This document shows positions 1 through 3,571 of a DNA stretch of 5,402 nt, piece after piece. Within the stretch, counting starts at the first letter, position 1; each line of letters begins with the position of its first letter. The notes beneath the pieces were generated by a model, which did not search any database, was not told the DNA's origin, and saw only the letters and a program-made list of their open reading frames with translations. This DNA comes from Pseudomonadota bacterium (lineage in GTDB: Bacteria; Pseudomonadota; Gammaproteobacteria; Xanthomonadales; Xanthomonadaceae). The DNA lies in assembly GCA_023423235.1 (NCBI GenBank), contig JAFAFY010000297.1:1-5402 (forward strand), written 5' to 3'. The translations under genes were made by a program, and so were the position numbers.

Positions 1-1
1 G

Positions 2-250
2 CTGAAGGCCGCGTTCGTCGTCAACCGCTGCGTCGTGCGCACCTTGATCGGACGCGAACTGCGCGGCGTGCTCGACCAGCAGGACACGTCGCCGCAGCCG
101 ATGCCGACGCTGGCCTCGACGATCAGCCAGCGCGTAGTGTTCGCCGAGGCGGCCGCCACCGGGCGGCTGGTCGACGAAGTGGACGACACGTCGCTGGCGG
201 CGCAGGAGATCGCGCAGTTCGGCGACGAGGTTCGCCGGTGGCTGCGATGA
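2..250 (+). CDS. parA: ParA-family partition ATPase, C-terminal fragment
   Basis: The last 82 codons of a ParA/Soj-type P-loop ATPase; the Walker A and B region lies before the window. The visible part starts LKAAFVVNRC, the strand and NR motif found near the nucleotide pocket of ParA-like proteins. It continues with GRELRGVL, the phrase TISQRVVFAEAAATGRLVDE, and a C-terminal helix ending DEVRRWLR. This 'R..FA.A...G' segment followed by an acidic, Ala-rich helix is characteristic of the short ParA proteins that precede transfer genes in ICEs. Family role: ATP-dependent segregation or maintenance of the element, working with a small DNA-binding partner. Its stop codon overlaps the next start by four bases (ATGA), so translational coupling is likely. 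The family call is solid; the exact role, partition or transfer-linked, is inferred. Confidence 0.85.
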   Translation: MKAAFVVNRCVVRTLIGRELRGVLDQQDTSPQPMPTLASTISQRVVFAEAAATGRLVDEVDDTSLAAQEIAQFGDEVRRWLR

Positions 251-480
251 GCCGCCGCCGCATCGGGCTCGGCCCACGTCCGCCGCGCGACCCGGAGGCC
301 GAGGCCTGGGTGCGGGGCAATGGCAAGGCCAACGGCTACACCGCGCGGTTGACCATCGACGTGACGCCGGCACTGCGCAGCCGCATCAAGGTCATCGCCT
401 TCCGGCAGGGCCAGACCGTGGCCGAGATGCTGCGCGGCGTGCTGGAGCGCGAGTACGGCGGCGATGGGGACGTGTCATGA
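247..480 (+). CDS. Small ribbon-helix-helix protein, probable ParA partner (ParG-like)
   Basis: A 77-residue protein. The N-terminal half (residues 1-30) is basic and probably flexible (MSRRRIGLGPRPPRDP). The second half fits a ribbon-helix-helix fold: strand YTARLTIDVT at 31-40, helix A about 42-54 (LRSRIKVIAFRQG) and helix B about 57-70 (TVAEMLRGVLEREY). A flexible basic tail plus a C-terminal RHH dimer is the layout of ParG/omega-type centromere-binding proteins paired with short ParA ATPases. I therefore infer that it is the DNA-binding partner of the upstream ParA and possibly an autoregulator. ATG 247 was chosen because it forms the ATGA overlap with parA; an in-frame GTG at 238 would add only three residues. 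It also overlaps the next gene by ATGA. An alternative is a general CopG-like transfer regulator. No centromere repeats are visible beside it. Confidence 0.72.
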   Translation: MSRRRIGLGPRPPRDPEAEAWVRGNGKANGYTARLTIDVTPALRSRIKVIAFRQGQTVAEMLRGVLEREYGGDGDVS

Positions 481-929
481 CCAGATTGACCCGCGTGGCC
501 TTGACCTGCGTGCGCGACTGCCTGTCGGTGTGGTTGCGGTTCGGGCGGCCGCTGTGGGAGGACACGCCGGAGGGGTCCTGCCGGCATGTCTATTTCCCGC
601 CGGGCGCGATCTTCGCCCGGGTGGAATGCCGCGCTGGCGAGCGGCGAAGGCTCGCCGTGCTGCGCGCCGCCGGTCCTGGCGAGCGGGTGGCCTGCCTGGA
701 GGGCATCACGCCCGGCGCGCAGCTGCTGCTGCATGCGACCACCACCGCCAAGGCGCGGCAGGCGCTGGACGTGATCGCGGCAATCGAAGCACAGCGCGTC
801 CCGCTGGAGGACGTCAGCGAGGACTACTGGCGCGTGCTGCACCAGCGCCTGGTGACCGGTGTCGAACCGCCGATCTATTCGGCCGCTGAACACGCCGCCG
901 TGCAGCGGCGGCGGGCGCTGTCGCCATGA
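477..929 (+). CDS. DUF2840 family protein
   Basis: A 150-residue soluble protein matching the DUF2840 family, recognised from its pattern and its fixed place between parA and traF in ICE transfer clusters. Visible hallmarks are LRFGRP (20-25), the strand-rich FPPGAIFARVEC (40-51), YWRVLHQRL (117-125) and PPIYSAAEH (131-139), with a basic tail RRRALSP. No signal peptide or membrane segment is evident, so it is probably cytoplasmic. The function of the family is not established; the conserved neighbourhood suggests a role in conjugation or its regulation. Start ATG 477 overlaps the preceding stop by four bases, and its own stop overlaps the traF start in the same way, so it sits inside a coupled operon. 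No catalytic motif was recognised. Confidence 0.85.
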   Translation: MTRLTRVALTCVRDCLSVWLRFGRPLWEDTPEGSCRHVYFPPGAIFARVECRAGERRRLAVLRAAGPGERVACLEGITPGAQLLLHATTTAKARQALDVIAAIEAQRVPLEDVSEDYWRVLHQRLVTGVEPPIYSAAEHAAVQRRRALSP

Positions 930-1438
930 CGCCGTCGCGGCGCATGCGCCTGCTCGGCATCGCGGCCGCCGCGGTGGTGCTGCTGGCTGCGGCCGCGTGG
1001 CTGCCGTGGCCGACCTGGCTGTTCTACAACCCCAGCGACAGCGCCCCGCGCGGCTGGTACCTGCAGCGGCCAGTGGGCGACCTGCAGCCGGGCAGCCGGG
1101 TCTTCGCCCGCCTGCCGGCCGATGCCGCGCGGCTGGCCCATCGGCGTGGCTACCTGCCGCAGCACCTGCCCATCCTCAAGCGCGTGGGTGCCACGGGCGG
1201 CCAGCACGTGTGCGTCCGTGGCGGACTCGTGCGCATCGATGGCCACGCGGTCGCGCTGGTACGCAGCCGCGACGGTGTGGGCCGCCCGCTGGGGGCCTGG
1301 CCGGGCTGCCGGATGCTCGCGTCGGATGAGGTGTTCCTGTTTGCCGCCGACCATCCGGCCTCGTTCGACAGCCGCTACTTCGGCCCGGTGGGTCGCAGCG
1401 CCATCCTCGGCCAGGCGGTGCCGCTGTGGACGTGGTGA
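926..1438 (+). CDS. traF: TraF-type S26 signal peptidase (conjugative pilin maturation)
   Basis: A 170-residue membrane-anchored serine protease of family S26 (TraF branch). In RP4, TraF trims and cyclises the TrbC pilin. A single hydrophobic anchor spans about residues 9-33 after a basic start (SRRMRLLG), putting the rest in the periplasm. The nucleophile motif is NPSDSAPRGWY (35-45), with Ser39 the likely catalytic serine. The general-base lysine is probably Lys85 in LPILKRVGA (81-89). The conserved C-terminal motif is SFDSRYFGPV (146-155), followed by the substrate-site strand GRSAILGQAVPLW. Cys96 and Cys128 could form a disulfide. Length and motif spacing fit a complete, functional enzyme. 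It has four-base overlaps with DUF2840 (ATGA 926) and with the transglycosylase (GTGA 1435). The pilin substrate gene should lie in the trb cluster outside the window. Confidence 0.92.
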   Translation: MTPSRRMRLLGIAAAAVVLLAAAAWLPWPTWLFYNPSDSAPRGWYLQRPVGDLQPGSRVFARLPADAARLAHRRGYLPQHLPILKRVGATGGQHVCVRGGLVRIDGHAVALVRSRDGVGRPLGAWPGCRMLASDEVFLFAADHPASFDSRYFGPVGRSAILGQAVPLWTW

Positions 1439-2106
1439 AGCGCCGCGTCTGCGCCGCGCTGCTGGCGGCCTTGTTCGCCTCGCCCGCGCATGCCTGTGGC
1501 GTCGCGCAATGGCAGCCGCAGATCGCCGAGGCATCCCATCGCTACGCGATTCCGGAGGCGTGGATCCGCGCGGTGCTGCGTGCCGAGAGCAACGGCTGCA
1601 CCCACCTGCACGGGCAGCCGATCACCTCGCATGCCGGGGCGATGGGACTGATGCAGATCATGCCGGCGACCTGGGCGGAATTGCGGCAGCGGCATGGCTT
1701 CGGCGCCGATCCACACGACCCGCGCGAGAACATCCTGGCCGGTGCGGCCTACCTGCGCGAGATGCACGACCGCTTCGGCGTGCCCGGCGCCTTCGCCGCC
1801 TATCACGCCGGCCCCGGCCGCTATGCCGCGCACGTGCAGCATGCGGCACCGCTGCGGACGCAGACGCGGCGCTATCTCGAGCAAGTGGCGACGGCTGCCG
1901 GGATGACCGCTCCGGTTCCGTTGGCGGAACAGGAGAGCGCTCCACCCGATGCGCTGTTCGCGGTGCTGCCCCGTGCCCACAGGACCTCGGATGCCGGCGA
2001 TGGATCCGGCCCGGATCCGCGCCTGTTCGTGCGTCTGCGGCCCGTAGGCGAATCCCCGAATGAAACCGCTGCACCACGCGAGGAGGAATCCCATGCGCAA
2101 CCCTGA
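1435..2106 (+). CDS. Secreted lytic transglycosylase, SLT family (conjugation-associated)
   Basis: A 223-residue periplasmic muramidase-like enzyme that would open peptidoglycan for the mating channel, comparable in role to TrbN/VirB1. A GTG start at 1435 is preferred because it gives the same four-base overlap (GTGA) used throughout this operon and begins with a classic signal peptide MKRRVCAALLAALFASPAHA. In-frame GTGs at 1426 and 1432 are possible. Predicted signal-peptidase I cleavage is after AHA at residue 20; the Cys that follows lacks a good lipobox. The catalytic Glu51 is in RAVLRAESNGC, followed by GAMGLMQIMPATW (68-80) and AAYHAGPGRY (121-130), the diagnostic SLT motifs. The region after about residue 150 is low-complexity and variable. 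Its last codons contain an AGGAGGA Shine-Dalgarno site for a downstream frame. The family is certain; a specific trb name is not. Confidence 0.93.
   Translation: MKRRVCAALLAALFASPAHACGVAQWQPQIAEASHRYAIPEAWIRAVLRAESNGCTHLHGQPITSHAGAMGLMQIMPATWAELRQRHGFGADPHDPRENILAGAAYLREMHDRFGVPGAFAAYHAGPGRYAAHVQHAAPLRTQTRRYLEQVATAAGMTAPVPLAEQESAPPDALFAVLPRAHRTSDAGDGSGPDPRLFVRLRPVGESPNETAAPREEESHAQP
2081..2087 (+). promoter_or_regulatory. Strong Shine-Dalgarno site AGGAGGA
   Basis: AGGAGGA lies inside the 3' end of the transglycosylase gene, five bases before an ATG at 2093. It is the best match to the 16S rRNA anti-Shine-Dalgarno in the window, whereas the coupled upstream genes have weak sites. It argues that the frame starting at 2093 is translated. 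It could also arise from the Arg-Glu-Glu-Glu codons of the host gene. Confidence 0.55.
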
Positions 2107-2338
2107 CGTCCCCCTGATGCCGGGATTACGGCAACCGCAACGGCAAAAGCTGGGCAGGCAAGATAAAAGGGAGCGGCACGCCCTGGCCCGTAATGCATTG
2201 TGTGGCAAGGCGTTGCCACGGCACCGCATGCGGTTGTCGCGTGCCGCACATGTACGCAAACGCCGGTCGCACAAGCAAATTCCGCGTGCCGTGCGCGCTT
2301 GCGCACGATGCAACACGCCGGGGCGCGGCCATGGTTGA
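2093..2338 (+). CDS. Small, very basic hypothetical protein (uncertain)
   Basis: An 81-codon frame starting MRNPDVPLMPGLRQPQRQ and ending PGRGHG. For: an AGGAGGA Shine-Dalgarno site at ideal spacing, an overlap of 14 bases with the end of the transglycosylase gene, and a stop at 2336-2338 that overlaps the relaxase start, so it would bridge the operon. The product would be strongly basic, with about 23 Arg/Lys and three acidic residues, as expected of a nucleic-acid-binding relaxosome accessory protein. Against: roughly two thirds of third positions are G/C, lower than the neighbours; Arg richness is typical of chance frames in GC-rich DNA; no family was recognised; and the same bases are full of inverted repeats that suit an origin of transfer. 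The call is an open choice between a gene and a non-coding stretch with a fortuitous frame. Confidence 0.33.
   Translation: MRNPDVPLMPGLRQPQRQKLGRQDKRERHALARNALCGKALPRHRMRLSRAAHVRKRRSHKQIPRAVRACARCNTPGRGHG
2118..2133. repeat. Inverted repeat, 5-bp arms
   Basis: TGCCG-GGATTA-CGGCA: a perfect 5-bp stem with a 6-base loop, just inside the gap after the transglycosylase. It lies 24 bases before the nick-like octamer. It is short enough to occur by chance and is listed because it belongs to a cluster. Confidence 0.5.
2129..2146 (+). repeat. Tandem hexamer CGGCAA-CCGCAA-CGGCAA
   Basis: Three adjacent 6-base units, the first and third identical and the middle one differing by one base. A short tandem array beside a nick-like site resembles the direct repeats bound by relaxosome accessory proteins, but three units is a small number. 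Confidence 0.5.
2158..2165 (-). other. Nick-site-like octamer (TATCTTGC on the minus strand)
   Basis: Read on the minus strand, TATCTTGC matches 7 of 8 positions of the nick consensus YATCCTG/Y used by IncP TraI and VirD2 relaxases; on the plus strand GGCAAGATAA resembles the T-DNA border core GGCAGGATAT. If it is cut there, the transferred strand would lead with the upstream genes, and the relaxase and traG would enter last. A one-mismatch octamer is expected by chance now and then; position is the main support. Confidence 0.3.
2202..2219. repeat. Inverted repeat, 7-bp arms GTGGCAA/TTGCCAC
   Basis: GTGGCAA-GGCG-TTGCCAC is a perfect 7-bp stem with a 4-base loop. It could form a hairpin or be a dimeric protein-binding site. 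There is no T-run after it, so it is not an intrinsic terminator. It is followed four bases later by a 12-bp palindrome. Confidence 0.65.
2223..2234. repeat. Perfect 12-bp palindrome ACCGCATGCGGT
   Basis: A continuous self-complementary 12-mer, four bases downstream of the 7-bp hairpin. Loop-free palindromes suit binding by a symmetric dimer, such as a regulator or relaxosome accessory factor, more than an RNA hairpin. The binder is unknown. Confidence 0.6.
2290..2307. repeat. Inverted repeat CGTGCGC-GCTT-GCGCACG before the relaxase start
   Basis: A perfect 7-bp GC-rich stem with a 4-base loop, ending 23 bases before the relaxase ATG. In RNA it would form a stable hairpin upstream of the weak ribosome site (GGGGCG, 2320-2325); in DNA it could be an operator. 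A 9-bp direct repeat CGCGTGCCG (2238-2246 and 2283-2291) runs into its left arm. Confidence 0.62.
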
Positions 2339-3344
2339 GCGCGACGACGACCAGATCCGGCCACGGCCGGGTCCGCCACGCGATCACGGGAGGGCACACG
2401 CGCCGCGCTTCATCAGTCGCGTGGTCAAGGCCAGCTCGAAGGTCGGTGGCAGTTTCGGCAGCCGTGCGCCGGGGCGTCGCGCGCGTGGCGGTGGTGCTGG
2501 AGCCGGACGCGGCCACGCCGCCGCGCAGCTGGCGGGGCGGGGCCTGGACCAACGCGCCCGTCGCGTCGTCATCAAGACGCGCCTGGTCAACCTGCGGCGG
2601 GCCGGCGTCCGTTCCACGCAGAAGCACCTGCGCTACATCGAGCGGGACGGGGTGACGCGAGAGGGTGGCCGCGGGCAGTTGTACGGGCCGCAGACCGACA
2701 ACGCCGATGCCGGTGCGTTCGAGCGGCGCAGCGAGGGCGACCGCCACCAGTTCCGCTTCATCCTCTCGGTCGACGACGCGCTGGAACTGGGCGACCTCAA
2801 GGCCTTCGTGCGCGATCACATGAAGCAGGTGCAACGCGACCTCGGGACGAAACTGGACTGGGTCGCGGTCGACCACTGGGATACCGACAACCCGCACACC
2901 CACCTGGTGCTGCGCGGCAAGGACGACCGCGGCGCCGACCTGGTGATCGCCCGCAACTACATCGCCTTCGGCATGCGCCGCCGCGCCTCCGAACTGGCGA
3001 CCCGGTGGTTGGGCCGGCGTAGCGAGCGCGAGATCACTCGGGGCCTCGCGCGCGAGACCCGCCAGGAGCGTTGGACGACCCTGGACCGGGCGGTCGCCAG
3101 CGCCGCCCGGGAGGGCGTCGTCGACCTGCGCGACGTGCCCGGTGACCTGGGCCGGCGCCAGCGCCGCGCCATGCTGATCGGGCGCCTGCAGTACCTGGCC
3201 GAGCTGGGCCTGGCCGAGAAGGGGCGGGGCACGAAGTGGACGCTGCGGCCGGAGATGGAGCGCACCCTGCGGGCCATGGGGGAGCGCGGCGACATCATCC
3301 GCACCATGCAGCGGACGATCAGCGGACGCACGCTGCAGCGTTGA
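2331..3344 (+). CDS. VirD2/TraI-like relaxase, C-terminally short (DUF3363-type)
   Basis: A 337-residue MOBP-type relaxase that would nick oriT and bind covalently to the transferred strand. ATG 2331 fits the family N-terminus (DDDQIRPRPGPPRDHG, then RFISRVVKASSKVGG); longer in-frame starts at 2193 or 2250 would add sequence unlike the family. After a Gly/Arg-rich linker (41-72) comes the nuclease domain. The likely catalytic Tyr102 is in KHLRYIERDG; DRHQFRFI (137-144) follows; the metal-binding histidines are His182, His189 and His191 in DHWDTDNPHTHLVLRG (181-196). A region of about 240-325 (LARETRQERWTTLDR to GDIIRTMQR) matches the section leading into DUF3363. Members known to me run to roughly 600 aa or more, so this one ends just where DUF3363 continues. 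It is probably truncated, with the nicking domain intact. It may still be active, as the missing part is not the catalytic core. Confidence 0.88.
   Translation: MVERDDDQIRPRPGPPRDHGRAHAPRFISRVVKASSKVGGSFGSRAPGRRARGGGAGAGRGHAAAQLAGRGLDQRARRVVIKTRLVNLRRAGVRSTQKHLRYIERDGVTREGGRGQLYGPQTDNADAGAFERRSEGDRHQFRFILSVDDALELGDLKAFVRDHMKQVQRDLGTKLDWVAVDHWDTDNPHTHLVLRGKDDRGADLVIARNYIAFGMRRRASELATRWLGRRSEREITRGLARETRQERWTTLDRAVASAAREGVVDLRDVPGDLGRRQRRAMLIGRLQYLAELGLAEKGRGTKWTLRPEMERTLRAMGERGDIIRTMQRTISGRTLQR
3310..3340 (+). repeat. Direct repeat plus palindrome at the relaxase 3' end
   Basis: AGCGGACG occurs at 3310-3317 and 3321-3328 (11-bp period), followed immediately by the perfect 10-bp palindrome CGCTGCAGCG at 3331-3340, one base before the stop codon. 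These fall exactly where the protein stops resembling its family, so they may mark a deletion or rearrangement joint. They are short and could be chance in GC-rich DNA. Confidence 0.5.
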
Positions 3345-3360
3345 ATCCACGCCGATGGGC

Positions 3361-3374
3361 GGCGGATGGCGGAT
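3361..3374 (+). repeat. Tandem GGCGGAT x2
   Basis: A perfect head-to-tail duplication of seven bases, 17 bases after the relaxase stop. It is minor alone, but adds to the other short repeats around the point where the relaxase gene is cut short. Confidence 0.55.
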
Positions 3375-3394
3375 TCCGGTCCGTCGGCCGTCTC

Positions 3395-3424
3395 TTGATC
3401 GCAGCTGTCGACATTGTCTATGAC
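3395..3424 (+). promoter_or_regulatory. Weak sigma-70-like promoter candidate for traG
   Basis: TTGATC (3395-3400) and TATGAC (3419-3424) are separated by 18 bases, each matching four of six consensus positions. It is the best promoter-like pair seen in the gap and could give traG its own transcript if the gap breaks the operon. Statistically it is weak. Confidence 0.2.
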
Positions 3425-3510
3425 TGTCCGCCTCGCCGTGCCGGCAATCGCCCCATGGCCACGTGCGGATATGCAGCCGGGAGGCGGCATCGCGTCCGAG
3501 GTTTCTCCCT

Positions 3511-3525
3511 GTGCCGTCGCGGCAC
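3511..3525. repeat. Hairpin GTGCCG-TCG-CGGCAC upstream of the traG leader
   Basis: A perfect 6-bp GC stem with a 3-base loop, ending four bases before the AGGGAGG ribosome site. Without a T-run it is not a terminator; in mRNA it could influence ribosome access or transcript stability ahead of traG. Confidence 0.5.
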
Positions 3526-3529
3526 GTGT

Positions 3530-3536
3530 AGGGAGG
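3530..3536 (+). promoter_or_regulatory. Shine-Dalgarno site AGGGAGG
   Basis: AGGGAGG lies 11 bases before the ATG at 3548 and 31 bases before the traG ATG at 3568. That is too far to serve traG directly but workable for the seven-codon frame at 3548, which then overlaps the traG start. Confidence 0.45.
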
Positions 3537-3547
3537 ATCAAGGCTCG

Positions 3548-3571
3548 ATGGCAATGGGCTTGGGCGCATGA
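3548..3571 (+). CDS. Seven-codon leader-like frame MAMGLGA coupled to traG
   Basis: ATG 3548 encodes MAMGLGA and stops at TGA 3569-3571, which overlaps the traG ATG as ATGA, the same junction that links the upstream genes. It has a Shine-Dalgarno-like site (AGGGAGG) upstream, while traG itself has only a weak one. It could load ribosomes and couple them to traG, or be the last few codons of a longer ancestral gene, since the same frame is open far upstream. The short peptide itself probably has no function. Low certainty. Confidence 0.3.
   Translation: MAMGLGA

Larger units (their letters stand above)
2107..2330. other. Repeat-rich gap upstream of the relaxase, candidate oriT
   Basis: About 220 bases between the transglycosylase stop and the relaxase start, the first break in an operon otherwise packed by four-base overlaps. 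It is visibly less GC-rich than its flanks (for example 2160-2170 and 2250-2280). It contains a 6-bp tandem repeat, four inverted repeats, and a minus-strand TATCTTGC close to the IncP/VirD2 nick consensus YATCCTG/Y. Origins of transfer recognised by MOBP relaxases commonly lie next to the relaxase gene and combine an inverted repeat with a nick site. The oriT call is inference from position and structure; no convincing sigma-70 promoter or terminator was seen. A small basic reading frame also crosses the stretch. Confidence 0.45.
3345..3567. other. Gap between relaxase and traG, no recognisable gene
   Basis: About 220 bases where relatives usually carry the rest of the relaxase gene. Translation in the three forward frames shows nothing I recognise as DUF3363. 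One frame stays open through to 3571 but has lower G/C at third positions than the neighbours and no recognised motif. The stretch holds a 7-bp tandem repeat, a weak promoter-like pair, a hairpin at 3511-3525, a Shine-Dalgarno site at 3530-3536 and a seven-codon frame that runs into traG. No T-run terminator was found. Confidence 0.6.

Noticed and set aside
2202..2234. Intrinsic terminator from the hairpin and palindrome
   Set aside because: No T-run follows either structure on either strand, so they better fit protein-binding sites or oriT structure.
2193..2330. 46-codon N-terminal extension of the relaxase
   Set aside because: The extension is Cys/His-rich with no family likeness. The ATG at 2331 matches the typical relaxase N-terminus, and the extension would cover the inverted repeats.
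1375..2397. 340-codon minus-strand frame
   Set aside because: It is a shadow of the transglycosylase gene and the gap, with no family features.
3236..3571. 111-codon plus-strand frame spanning the relaxase end and the gap
   Set aside because: Its first third overlaps the relaxase out of frame, it resembles no family, and its third-position G/C is low. Only the last seven codons with their own ribosome site are kept as a candidate.
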